This document shows positions 1-12,300 of a DNA stretch of 64,000 bases, in pieces. The translations under genes and the position numbers were made by a program. The notes beneath the pieces are model-generated. The model was not told the DNA's origin and did no database searches. It saw nothing but the letters and a program-made list of their open reading frames with translations. Position 1 is the stretch's first letter. Each line of letters starts with the position of its first letter. The stretch comes from Episyrphus balteatus (Eukaryota; Arthropoda; Insecta; Diptera; Syrphidae), in NCBI RefSeq assembly GCF_945859705.1, contig NC_079136.1:115379028-115443027 (forward strand), written 5' to 3'.

Positions 1-712
1 TTCAATCAAAAACATTGTTTATATTGCTAATGCTGCTCAAAAAACTATCGAAAAACTAATGAGATAAACTGTCTCAAAAATTTTTTCAAAAAACTTGCAC
101 AGTGTTTTGTTTTTGCTTTTAAACTTATTTTCTGGTGTTTTTTTTTTTTGAAGTTTTTTTATTTGACTGTTAACTTTGAAGACTTCAAAATTTTTCGTTT
201 TGCTTCAGCTGCGTACTAGGCTTTATGTGTAATACTACACACAAAAATTTTAATCAAAATCGTTAGAGCCGTTTTTGAAACTATATTACTTAATGTAGAA
301 AAACACGTTTTTGATTATTTAATATCTCAAAAACCCGGATAGTTTTAAGAATTCTGAAGTCACATTCAGAATTCCAAAAACTTTAAGAAAAGTAATAATT
401 TTATTGATCAATGTAATAAAAAAAATTTTCTCAGAATTTTACAGATTAATTGTTAGCAAATAACAACCCAATGCAACGTCAGAAGTTGAAAGATAAAATT
501 TTTCTATCGTTATATCGACATTAATTGGATATAGATTATCGTTATCATTTCCAATTTTGTTCTAATTTTTAATCAATCAGAACGAGGTACTCTTGAAAAC
601 AAATCAATGACAAAATCTGACAGTGACGATATTTAGTATCGCTATCTTAAGTGGGAGATTAAAATTTTTAAGTAAAATTTTTCAAAAATTGGTCTAATCT
701 TTCACATAATAA
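1..712. other. AT-rich non-coding stretch
   Basis: No ORF of note and no host gene is visible. The part around 250-300 resembles the repeat family also seen near 34.5 kb and 63.7 kb (an 'Rnn GCC GTT TTT' type phrase after a run of T), so at least this piece is probably repeat-derived. Confidence 0.5.
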
Positions 713-715
713 TAA

Positions 716-1630
716 CACTGGCCAACAAAATTGAACTTTTTTTTTGCCACAAAAACCAAGATATACTTTTATAGAGGTTTTTGATGTGCTGAACTCGAAT
801 CTAAAGTCAGAAAAATTTGATTGGCCTCCGTTTTTGAGGTATTACCGTTATAAAATGTTAAAAACGGAATTTTGGCTGTTTTCCAGCTTCTGTTTTTATG
901 TGGGGTAATTCATTTTAAACAAATTTGTACCGGTGATTATAAGAACAAATATTCTTCTTTCAAAAACTTATTAAATTTTCCCGATATCTGTTTAATTGCT
1001 CGAGATATCTTAAGTTTCAGTTTGTAAGCGAAAGAGAAACTAAATTTAATCTAAAGTTTAAGTCCCTGGTCATAAAATTTTTGCCACAAGAACCAAAATA
1101 TACTTTGCTAGAGGTTTTTGGGTTGCTGAACTCGAATCCGCAATCAGAAAAATTCTATTAGCTTCCGTTCTTAAAATATAACTGTTATAAAAAAAAACTT
1201 TTTTTTGCATTTTATAACGGTAATATTTCAAGAACGGAAGCCAATAGAATTTTTCTGATTGCGGATTCAAGCTCAGCAACCCAAAAACCTTTAGAAAAGT
1301 ATATTTTGGTTCTTGTGGCAAAAAAAAGTTAAATTTGGTTGGCCAGTGCTGTTTCTGAATCAAAGACCACTCCTTAAATTTTAAATATCTCGGGCAGTAA
1401 AAGTAATATCGGAAACGTTCAAACATTTTTTGGAAGAATTTTTTTCATAAGGAATTATCCTACATAAAAACATAACCTCGAAAACTGCAAAAATGACGTT
1501 TTCGGCATTTTCTAACGGTAATATTTCAAAAACGGAGGCCAATAAAAATTTTCTGACTTCAGTTCATCACATCAAAAACATATAAAAACGTATATTTTGG
1601 TTCTTGTGGCAAAAACCTTGTTGACCAGTG
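716..1630. repeat. Self-nested foldback MITE, TAA-flanked
   Basis: Terminal inverted repeats begin CACTGGCCAACAAA on the left and end with TTGACCAGTG on the right. Both ends are flanked by TAA (713-715 and 1631-1633), the 3-bp type of target duplication made by PIF/Harbinger elements. Inside, about 1063-1348, is a second inverted-repeat pair whose arms are homologous to the outer arms, so four related arms are present. The simplest reading is a copy of the family inserted into itself. The ORF-like stretch at 1070-1426 is only a product of the hairpin. Superfamily is inferred from the TSD alone. Confidence 0.7.
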
Positions 1631-1633
1631 TAA

Positions 1634-2117
1634 TTATTTATATTTTTTTGTTTTTTCTTACAAAAAAAAAAAAAAAAAAAAAAAAACAGAGTATGTAGCA
1701 ATAATTTAATGTTTTTGCTGAACAAATCGCTATTTGTGATGCCTTAAACAAGAGCATACACATTTAATTTTAGTTTCTTATGTACATTATTTTTTTTTTC
1801 TTACACCATACTTTGCCTACCCAGGACTTACATTTTATATTTATGTCACGTGGGGAATTTCTAATGTAAATTTTCTTGTTTCGTTTTCCACATGAGTGTT
1901 TCCGTCATGTTAAATTCTGTCATATAAATTTAACCTAATTGGCTTATGCAAGGAAAGTAAACAAAAAGCAAAAAAAAAAAAAAAAAAAAATAAACAAAAC
2001 TTTGCTTCCAATCACTTTTATTTTGTCCGTCATATTGGATGATTGGTTTTATATGTATGAAGTACGTGCGACGACTTTTAAAATCATACGCAAAAATTAA
2101 GTTCAACGACATGTTGT
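1634..2117. other. Non-coding, homopolymer-rich
   Basis: Long A runs (about 1661-1686 and 1971-1990) and T runs; no gene or repeat boundary recognised. Confidence 0.5.
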
Positions 2118-2371
2118 ATATCGTCGGTGAAACCAGAAAAGTGTGTAACTCCAAATTTTCTGAAAATTAGATTTGAATGCCATCTGTTAGACCAACCTAA
2201 TATCTACCGTTCCTTAAACTCAGAATCCCCTTAAAGTTCATAGTTTTTATTGTATTAGCAAATAAGAAAATGAGAACTCATACAAATGCCTTCAAAACGA
2301 TTTTGTTTTTTGCTCTCCTATAAAATTTGCTAAAATGGAGTTACACACTTTTCTGGTTTCACCGACGATAT
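2118..2371. repeat. 254-bp foldback MITE
   Basis: A nearly perfect terminal inverted repeat of about 40 bp (starts ATATCGTCGGTGAAACCAG, ends with its complement) encloses an AT-rich core. No coding capacity. Superfamily unknown. Confidence 0.75.
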
Positions 2372-3286
2372 GTATTTAATTAATCATTGCATTTTGTTTG
2401 TTTTGATTGAAGTTTTTTTTTTTTATTTTTTGTTTATTTTGTATTGCTAAATTATTGTAAGTGAAAAGTTGTTGGTGCAAAAGAGCCCACGTTATAGTCT
2501 AGAAGGTGAGTTTGAATCGTAATATAAGTGTAAAAATAAAAATAAATACATAAAAATAGGTATTTACTGTAACTGACAGACACGAACATTAAACTTTATA
2601 ATGTTGACACATGAAGAATTTGGCGAAGACCTTTTGCAACAAATATTTTCCAAATAAAAAAATTTGCATACAAAAAAAAAATTTTACTGCAACTGAAAAA
2701 TATTTGCATTTTTATTGCAAATAAAAATATTTTGCATTAAAACAAAAATTTATAGGAAATACAAAATGTCTGCATTAAAAAAAAACTCAATGCAAAGTGT
2801 GCATTAAATATTTAATTTTTAATATTCGTCGAATTTCTTACAATCAGAGTTACATTACATGTAATTAGAGGTAATTGCATTGTAATCGAATTACTTTCCA
2901 ATTACAAGGGGAATGTAATTCGAAATGCAATTACAATTAAGTTACCGTGTAATTTTATTGTAATTACATTATGAAATTACAAAAGTAATTGCATTGTAAT
3001 TAAATAAATTTTGGTAATTTGAAAGTAATTACATTGTAATTAAAACTCTGTAACTAATTACTAAATTAAATTAAACATTTTATTTTATTTAAACGAAACA
3101 AAATCATTCAATAAATTAATTAATTATTCCCGTGATCCAGATCAAATCATTTTTTTTTTTTTTTGTAAGCTTTACAACAACAAAGCGAGATCCTGCTATT
3201 GTTGTTAAGCAAATAAAAACAATATTATCTGATCTGGATCACGATAATCATATTACATGAAAAATTAGAATAAAATTCCTGGTAGT

Positions 3287-3418
3287 TAATTTTTGCTTTA
3301 AGCAAAACAAACTTATCAAAGTTTGTGTCCGATTATTTCTTCGCGGTGCATTTATTATGCCCGCGAATGAAAAAAGCCTTTCACCGGGAGCGACGGTAGA
3401 AGTATTTTGTTGTATTTT
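3287..3418 (-). pseudogene. hAT transposase C-terminal dimerisation fragment
   Basis: Minus-strand translation contains STVAPGERLFSFAG followed by an INAPRRNNR-like stretch and a leucine-rich tail. This matches the conserved 'TSVPSERLFSxAG ... RRNRL ... LLFL' block of hAT transposases. Upstream codons run into the CCACATG-rich segment and show no catalytic domain. It is a broken remnant that lies inside the element with hAT-type ends and TSD. Confidence 0.8.
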
Positions 3419-3545
3419 AGCAACAATGGATTTGCAACTTGCCACATGTAACTTGCCACATACAACATGCCACATGCCGTCTGTCACATGCTACATTCCA
3501 CCTTGCCTTTGCAAATTTTCTGTTCCACCATATAATTTTTAAAGG

Positions 3546-3662
3546 AAGGGTATAGCCCGACTCAAGACAAAACGACTTTGTACACCCCGACTCAGACAGC
3601 CCGACTCAATGCATAGCGCGACTCAAGATAGCCCGGCTCATCGTAACTCGACTCAGATAGGC
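3546..3662. repeat. Degenerate CCCGACTCA repeat cluster, copy 1
   Basis: Six spaced copies of a 'CCCGACTCA'-like unit joined by similar spacers. A clearly related array, in the same order, recurs at 14178-14266 in an unrelated element. Confidence 0.6.
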
Positions 3663-4510
3663 GTGTTTATACACTTTACACTCCTCAAAAATTTTAACTG
3701 CCACATGTTGCATGTGGCGTGTGTGGTGTGGCATGTGGTTTTATTTTGTTTTTACAATATGATTACTTTTAAATCACATTTTTAATTACATACAATGTTA
3801 TTACTTTGGTAATGTTATTTTTTTAATTACAATAAAATTACACGGTAATTTAATTGTTATTGCATTATTGAATTACATTTTTCTTGTAATTGTAAAGTAA
3901 TTCGATTACAATGCAATTACTAGTAGAGTAATTGCATTGTAATTAATTAGTAATTAATTACAAATTTAATATGTAATGATTACTACCCAACTCTGCTTAC
4001 AATGTTGGCTTTCATGTTTCATCGTACATTAGGTTCAATAATTATAGTTGATATAGCGAATGTATGGTCGAAAAGCCAATATTGTAAGAAATTCGACGAA
4101 TATTAAAAATTAAATATTTAATGCCCACATTTTGCATTGAATTTTTTTTTTTTAATGCAGAACATTTTTTATTTGCGGTTACATTTTTTTCAATATAAGT
4201 TCAAGTGACCTCAACTCCAAAAATTCATAAAGCGTTTCGCCCAGGTACTCCACTTAAAATAAAAATAATTTTAATAATTTTTTATTATTTTTGTTATTTT
4301 TTTTCTTCGTTGTTACATTTTTTTTTACTGCAAAATATTTTTATTTGCAATAAAAATTTTATTTTCAATGCAAATATTTTTTAGTTGCAATAACATTTTT
4401 TTAACGCAAATTTTTTTTACTTGCAATAACTATTTTTTTTATGGCATATATTTTTCAGTTGCAATTTAATTTTTTTTTCATTTGCAATAAATATCTTTTT
4501 AATGCTAAAT

Positions 4511-6310
4511 TTTTTTATTTGTAATAAATATGTTTTTTTTATTTAAAATGCATTTTTTTCAATTGATATTTTTATAACCCTAAGTTGAATTTTATTTGTT
4601 TTTGTTTTAATTTTGTGTAACTCTGCGAACTGTAAAGCCAATATAACCCGAACATTTTTAATGTTCCAAACGCCAGACTTTATTTGTTTGTACAAAAAAA
4701 ATAATACAACAACAATACGAAACAACGATAAATCGAGATATGAAAAGCGAATCGAACCAAAACTATTATTTTATTTTAGTTATATTTGTTCTATCATTTC
4801 TTTTATATTATGTTGAAGCCATTTTTAACAGTATTAACAATGCGCATAATAACTTCAAATCTTTGCAACTTTAACCGCTTAACTATATCCTTATCTATTT
4901 AACTATCCATTAGCATTTTTGTTTGATTTTACTTTTGTTACACTTCCTTGTCTATATTTGAAAGTTGAGTGCTACTTAAGTGTTTTATTATACAATTATT
5001 CATTATTAAATAATTGTGAGCCTATCAAAGTGCCTTTATATCTACATATTCAGTGAAGTTACGCGTTAACTTTCACTCGAATATTTGTTTTAATTTTATT
5101 TTGTTCCTATGACTAATAATTCAAAAGACCAGTTTTTGTGTTTTTTTTTTTTTTTGCAAAATAAAAAAAAAATAGAAGGTAGTAGGTAGTTTATGGATTT
5201 AAAAACAAAAATGACCCTGACATTTTATATCATGTTCATGATATAAAAAATAATATTGAATTTCTGAGTTCATTTTGATAATCTATATTCAATTAATACA
5301 CTTAAGACTTTATTCAATTAAAGTATACAAAAAAAAAAAAAAAAACAAAAAGGAAAAAAACTATAAAGTGCTTACAAAAATATTATGTCTTCAATGTAAT
5401 GTAATTTTTAAATCGATAGCCTTGGCATTGATTCACCCTGCGTGACCAAACTACTTATTCATTATGTCTTGATCCTTCAGTTTGTGTCCAGTTTTAATAT
5501 GAAAGCAATGGATATGGGGCCTCCCATTAGTTTGGTTTTTTGAAAAGGAGGAGGACAAGAAAAAAAACAAAATAATAATAAAAAGAATAATTTATTGTTT
5601 TATTATATCGATTCAATTCGGATTCACCACAACAATTCCAACAATTCAAAATGACTTTCATTTTATTTCATCAATCGATAAAAACAAAAACAAAAAGAAT
5701 TAAGCCTACATTTCGTTTATATCGCAGACAAATGGGTTCATTTTTGTATCGTAATTTAAATAATATCAACATTTGTTTCTATTGGAGTAGTTTTTTTTTT
5801 TTTTTGTTTTTTATTCCATGAAGGATAAATGTCCTAATTGAATTCTTGTAATAACATGGTATATAAACAATCCACAATTAACAGCACGCTATAATTTGGT
5901 GGTCATCTGAGTCATTTAGCACTTATGTTTTCATTTAATTGTATATAGAGTTCGATTGAGTCAAAATAACTTTTTTCATTTGAATTCGCTTTTTTAACAA
6001 TATGTTTTTTGTATTTCTATAGACAAAAATAATAATTTTGTATAGCAGATAGATTTGTTAAAAATTTTAAACCTAAAACATTTTTTTTTTTTTTTTTGTA
6101 TAAACAAGGCATCCAAATTATTCTTTTAAAATTACTTAACATATTTTTTTACAAAATTGCAATATTTCAATTTTAACAAGCAAAATTATTCAATTAAAAT
6201 TAATAAAATACTACGACTGAGCTCTTGCTGTTTTTAAAAAGCTCAACGGTTCAAAAGAAATTAAAAACCGTTAAAAATTAATTTATTATTAGTATTCAAA
6301 AACTAAACAT
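4511..6310. other. AT-rich non-coding stretch, about 1.8 kb
   Basis: No host gene found. Contains homopolymer runs (5148-5170, 5331-5346, 5789-5806, 6080-6097) and a short palindrome at about 5227-5247. Short ORFs show no recognisable protein features. Confidence 0.5.
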
Positions 6311-6830
6311 ATTATGAATTTTAGTTTTTTTCTTGCTTTTGCAAATATGTATATAATATTTATAATTCGGAAGAAAAAATTAGAAGAAATAAAATGCACG
6401 ATTGGTTCGCTTGTACTTGCTCTTATTACAAAAGTAGATCATTTCTTAAAGCTTTCTATGAAAAAAATTAGGGAAAATTATAATTTAATTGAATAAATGA
6501 ATTTCACCACTAATGTAAAAAATATATAAAATCTGTTTTTTTGTTTTTAATTAACGCAACACCGTTTTAAATGATTTTGATTACAAAATAAAGTATTTTA
6601 TCGGATTTCTTGTCTGAAAAGGAATTTTTAGAAAAAAAAATTGGTAAGCAATTTTAATTTTAAAAAAAATTTTAAATTAAAAAAAAAATTGGTAAGCAAT
6701 TTTAAAGAAATAATTAAATAACACTTGAAAACGAAATCTCGGAATATTTCACTGACTTGTTTTAAAAAATTTGAAATATTTTGTAAAAATCCAAAAATGT
6801 GTTTTTGGAAAATTTTTAATATTACGGTTA
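6311..6830. repeat. Dispersed repeat, partial copy
   Basis: Shares ordered blocks with 34200-35000: AAATGCACGA..GG.TCGC, TAAATAAAATCTGTTTTT-like, CGGATTTCTTGTCT-like and ATCCAAAAATGTG. It is therefore a diverged second copy of that repeat. A local duplication of TTGGTAAGCAATTTTA occurs at about 6640-6705. Confidence 0.6.
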
Positions 6831-6849
6831 GGTACTTATATTATATACA

Positions 6850-9374
6850 TTAGGGTGGACCAAAAAAAATCATTTTTTCATTATTTTAACTTGCTCTACC
6901 GATAACTTGTTTTCTCGACGCAAAATAATGCTACCCTAATTTTTTCAGAATTTTTCGACGATGTTTAGGGGTTGCGCGCACCCCTTTTATAAAAAAAATA
7001 AGCTCTTTTAGTTTTTAATTTTTTTAAAGCTTAAATAATGTTTTAATCAAAAAGCTGTTTGAGTAAAAAGTATTGAGTTTCAATAGATCTACTTACTTCA
7101 ATTTTTCTTTTAAAAAAAAAAAATATTTTTGACTGATTCCCAGGCGTTAGAAGTCGAAATTACTGATAAATGCTGGTAAAAAAGCCTTAAAACTATGTTT
7201 TACTCTTTTTTATAACGGTTAAAATTATTTTTATCGTATTCCTCATCAAATTTACTATAAAAACCGTGCTTTTATATTGCTCAATTCTTCTTAAATTGAT
7301 AAAAGTAAAATAATTTTTAAAAAAGATCGTACCAAAACAAGTGAAGGAAAATTGGGGGAGGGTACTATATCTTGGGCGCCGAGATTTGATAACTGTATTT
7401 TGTAGAGGAGTTAAATACGATCATTTTTTACTATGGGAGAGGTGGTCTATCTGGCTCCGTTTAGGCGGGAATGGCAATTTTCTAAAAAATGACTTTAAAT
7501 AATAAAAAAAAATATTAAAAAACAATGGCAACACTTACAGTTATGAATGATCACAGTACACATAATTAGGTAATATATTCCGAACGTTGTCAAAATTTGT
7601 TTGTCAAAAATGGGCACCAATCTGTCAGGTCGGCCTTCAATTTTTATATTTCAATCGCAGTAAACAGGAAATTTGTTTTTGTTTTAATTTATAAAATGTC
7701 ATTTAAAAATATTATAAATTAAAAAATAACAAATTTTCTTCGTGTTTCATCGCGGAAAATGATAAATAATTGTTTAAAAATTAGTGGTGTGCGTGGTTTA
7801 TCGGTTTTTGTGCGTTTTTCGTCGGTATTTTAAACAATTAAGAATTCGGTAGCTGACATTGGTCGCCAAAGTGTCATGTTTTGACAATCTGGCGACCAAT
7901 GTCAGTTCGGAATATATTACCTTTTTATGTGTACTGTGATGAATGATACCTTTTTCAAAAGCTAGAACTGTACATTTTATTCTAATTTTGAAGTGTAGTT
8001 ATTTCAATCAATTGTTTTTGAAATAATCGATTTAAAAGTAAAAAATTGTAAAAAAAAGTTTTAAAAAAAACACATTAAATACTATTTTTGTCAAGATTGT
8101 GGATTACAATACAAAAAATGGCTGATAAAATAAAGTGTCACAATTGATTCCTTATCAAATACTGAAGTCCATATGTTTGAATGCTTCCTAGTTTTTGAGA
8201 AAATTGAAAAATAAAAAAAGTATTTTTTATCAGATTATAATTTTTATGGCTGCTTTCGATATTTTTGCCACCATCAAAAAACATATCCAATATTCCATAT
8301 TATAAGGCGCTGAATCAACAACATCATTAAAATATATGGATAGTTTTCAAAATAAAATTTCGTGGAACCAGAAGTACGATCTCGAGTTGGTCTGAGAAAA
8401 TAATTTTTTTTATTTTTCAATTTTCTCAAAAACTAGGAAGCATTCAAACATATGGACTTCAGTATTTGATAAGGAATCAATTGTGACACTTTATTTTATC
8501 AGCCATTTTTTGTATTGTAATCCACAATCTTGACAAAAATAGTATTTAATGTGTTTTTTTAAACTTTTTTTTACAATTTTTCACTTTTAAATCGATTATT
8601 TCAAAAACAATTGATTAAAATAACTACACTTCAAAATTAGAATAAAATGTACAGTTCTAGATTTTGAAAAAGGTATCATTCATAACTGTAAGTGTTGCCA
8701 TTGTTTTTTAATATTTTTTTTATTATTTAAAGTCATTTTTTAGAAAATTGCCATTCCCGCCTAAACGGAGCCAGATAGACCACCTCTCCCATAGTAAAAA
8801 ATGATTGTATTTAACTCCTCTACAAAATACCGTTATCAAATCTCGCCGCCCAAGATATAGTACCCTCCCCCAATTTTCCTTCACTTGTTTTGGTACGATC
8901 TTTTTTAAAAATTATTTTACTTTTATCAATTTAAGAAGAATTGAGCAATATAAAAGCACGGTTTTTATAGTAAATTTGATGAGGAATACGATAAAAATAA
9001 TTTTAACCGTTATAAAAAAGAGTAAAACATAGTTTTAAGGCTTTTTTACCAGCATTTATCAGTAATTTCGACTTCTAACGCCTGGGAATCAGTCAAAAAT
9101 ATTTTTTTTTTTTAAAAGAAAAATTGAAGTAAGTAGATCTATTGAAACTCAATACTTTTTACTCAAACAGCTTTTTGATTAAAACATTATTTAAGCTTTA
9201 AAAAAATTAAAAACTAAAAGAGCTTATTTTTTTTATAAAAGGGGTGCGCGCAACCCCTAAACATCGTCGAAAAATTCTGAAAAAATTAGGGTAGCATTAT
9301 TTTGTGTCGAGAAAACAAGTTATCGGTAGAGCAAGTTAAAATAATGAAAAAATGATTTTTTTGGTCCACCCTAA
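6850..9374. repeat. 2.5-kb foldback element with TATACA flanks
   Basis: The whole interval is a giant hairpin. It opens TTAGGGTGGACC and closes with the complement, and the arms run inward to a loop of about 180 bp near 8220-8400. Both ends are flanked by TATACA (6844-6849, 9375-9380). The left arm is longer because a 387-bp MITE sits in it. No transposase is encoded. The apparent 75-codon ORF at 8805-9032 is mirrored non-coding sequence. Confidence 0.85.
7552..7938. repeat. 387-bp MITE with 9-bp TSD nested in the foldback
   Basis: Ends are CACAGTACACATAA and TTATGTGTACTGTG, flanked by ATGAATGAT on both sides (7543-7551, 7939-7947). The other arm of the host foldback still carries the uninterrupted site at about 8666-8692 with one copy of the 9-mer. 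That shows this is an insertion younger than the foldback. The 9-bp TSD would suit a Mutator-type element. Confidence 0.85.
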
Positions 9375-9380
9375 TATACA

Positions 9381-12300
9381 TACATATATTATATATTTTT
9401 TTTTTTTTGGCTTTCTTCATTATCGTAATCCGTAATGTCAGAATGAATAAATTCGTCCTGTTTAATACATATGTAACTATCCTTCTAATAACTTTTTGAA
9501 AATTTGTGGAAGACTATATGTACATTTCTGAATCTAAAAAAAATAAATAAAAATCCTTACAAAATGTTTCTGCAATTGCACAAATTAAACCAGTGAGCTG
9601 ATCTTGCTCAAATTTGAAAAACTCAATTGATAATGTATTGGCTGTCATCTAATTCCAAATTGGTTATATTCTTTAATTGTTTTTAAAGTTTTAAACCTTG
9701 ATTAGGAAAAAAAAAACCAGTAGGTATTTCAAAATTCAATCGTTTTTATGATTTACACTGTTAAAGTTGTTGGTTGTTGGGTCATAATGGAATTTGTATA
9801 CTTTCCAGATTTGTAACCAAAAGTGATTTACCTCTGGGGTTTGCCGGTTTAAAAATTGGACATCGAGCAGTTGAGATAATTTTTTGCAAATTAACCCAGA
9901 TTTAGTGTTTTAATTTGGAAACTATGGGGTTTCTTAAGAGCTATTCATTGCCTATCTTTATAGACAATGTCTAGCAGTAAAAAGTGGCTTTTTTGCTTGT
10001 CGAAAGATAAAATACCAAATTCTCCTATACGTTTCCTTCCTTTACTCCCCTATTAGTGTTCATAGAGGTTTTATAAGGGCATCAAAAGTAAAAAGCTAAT
10101 TTCTTAATTAAAAGTAGATTAAGTAAATATTAACTCTGTTTCATAATAAAAATATTCTTTATCTTCGGATGCATACTTTTCCCAAGACAACAAAAAGTAT
10201 TATGCAAAAAATACTTTTGTGATGCATCATTAATTGAAACAAAACAAAAAAAACCTGTTCCTTAATAAAAAACATTATCTAAGAATCTGTTCCATTAATT
10301 AACATTTTTTTTTTCAGCTTAAAAACTGGATTAATAAAATTCAAGGTCAAGGTGGTTGAGGTGTTTTTCTTTTTTAAAGGTCAATAACGCACATAAGCCT
10401 GAAACCCATTTTTAAAAGGTTTTTCTACTTTGTATTCTCTAATTGCCCATGCCCGTTGAACCTACTTTAATTGTTTTCTTTTTTTATTACTTCAGAGAAA
10501 TCATGTTATTCTACTAATTTACTTTTTATACGTTTTTCATTTTTTAATTTCATGATACTCTAATTATTGTTTTTTTTTTATGGGTAACCATATAGAGCTT
10601 CTGTGGCTTAATTTTTATAGCAAATATGTAAAATAAAAAAAAAAACTGTATACTTTTGCTTGGTGTTAATTTGTCTAGCCTCGGAATATTGTGTTTAAAA
10701 ATAAAAAAAAAAACAATTTCACTCATTCATGCTTTGCAGTACGAACTTTTTGGCATGAATTATTTGAAGAAAATTTAAAAAAAAAATGAGAACAAACACA
10801 AAATCTAGAATCTGAAATGTTTTACATTAGAATATTAATTGGTTCAGATGTGACTTTTCGTTTAAGCTAAAAAAAAATGAAAAACACAAAAAAATGAGAG
10901 ATGTATGTACATTTTATTATTTATTTCTTGTGGGTCTGGTCTGGTGTCTGTTCGTATCCGTGTCCGTGTCCATCTGTCAACTACATAGATAGATTAAAGT
11001 TTGAATAGTCTATGATTTTAATGAACATAAATAAAATTGAAGAGTTAGGAGTAGAGGGTGGAGAGGAGGGAACATATAAGGCGAAGAATTAATGGAAAAT
11101 CTGGCACTTCGAAATATGTATTATACATTTACTAATTGGGAAAATAATAAAAAATGTTTAGGGTTGCCACGTTTTCCCATTAATCTTTTTTTTTACAAAA
11201 ATTAATAAATAAAACGATAACTTATTTATACAATATTTAAACCAAATTAATTGTGAAGAATCTTTAAAGTTTGTTTAAAAAAAAAAAATATATTAATTTA
11301 AACAAAAATAAAAATCAGTGTTTTCAAAAAGTGTTAAGCCTAAACTAATCTCAATTTTAAATATTTTCTTAATTTTGCCTTTCAAAAACTGAGCAGAAAA
11401 AAGATGGAGTTTTTTCTAGTGATGTAACTAAAAATGACATTACATCGAAACCGGTTAAAAGTACTTTGGATTAAAAGTGTCCGATTTTGTCGTACTTTTT
11501 TTAATACGCTTTTAGAGAGGGCTTTTAATCGGATAAAATCTTAGTCATTTTACACCAACTTTTAATTATTACAAAATAAAAAATGTAGTTTAAAAAACTT
11601 AAAATACGCTTTTATCACGAGCTCCGCGAAGCCAACATTTTTTAGCCAAACTTGTCTAATTCGTTTGTCCACTGTTTTTCCATGTTTGTCCAACCAAAAT
11701 TTTCGTTTGTCCACCCTTTAAAACAAATTTTAGAGCACATTCTTTTTTTTAAAGAAGTCTGAAAAATGAAAAATGAAAAATATAAATCGCTCAAATTTTG
11801 AGATAGACGTATAAAACGAACTGCAATCGTTTGTCCATTTATAGTTATATATGCATACTAAATATTATTGTTTTTTTTTCACCCTCCGTTTAGGAGATAT
11901 TCAAAAAAAATTGCACTGGAAAATTGAAATTCCCCTAAAATCCTATAAAATAGTATTTGTTTTCATAAAGTCAATACAAATACCAAAATACAGCTGAATT
12001 ATGAGTCTTGCCAAAATTCGTTTCACATGAAGAGAAAATGAATATTTTTTTTCTAAAAATTTAAAATTAATTACCTTAAATAAAATGCGCGACTAGGTCA
12101 AACGAATGATCTTAAAGTTCAAGTTGTTTAAATTTTTAAAACTTTTTATGTATATACAAATTTGGTAAATGTAGCTATAAAATTCGTTCTTCAAAGGAAA
12201 AAAAAACATATCTTAAAAATTTCTTTGATTGATTTATTTGATTAAGATGCATTAAACAAAAAATCCAATTCGTATTTTAAAGTAATTTTTTTTATAAATA

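Larger units (their letters stand above)
2845..3995 (-). mobile_element. hAT-family transposon relic with 8-bp TSD
   Basis: The element starts CAGAGTTAC and ends AACTCTG, typical hAT termini, and is flanked on both sides by the same 8 bp CTTACAAT (2837-2844 and 3996-4003). Its ends carry many GTAATT/AATTAC motifs, as expected for subterminal transposase-binding repeats. The centre encodes a remnant of the hAT C-terminal dimerisation region on the minus strand. The rest of the transposase is gone, so it is non-autonomous. Confidence 0.85.
2645..4510. repeat. TIR element interrupted by a hAT copy
   Basis: Left arm (about 2645-2844) and right arm (about 4004-4510) are inverted copies. Both contain runs of a 'TTTGCAATAAAAAT'-like unit and the phrase ATTCGTCGAATTTCTTACAAT or its complement. 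The hairpin tip was interrupted by the hAT element at 2845-3995. The right arm also holds an unpaired piece (about 4195-4300) containing a 35-bp phrase shared with 24.68 kb. Ends are approximate. Confidence 0.55.

Noticed and set aside
1070..1426. 118-codon minus-strand frame
   Set aside because: It lies wholly in the inverted arms of the self-nested MITE.
6850..6860. TTAGGG as telomeric repeat
   Set aside because: Single copies only, always as the tip of foldback elements; flies do not use TTAGGG telomeres.
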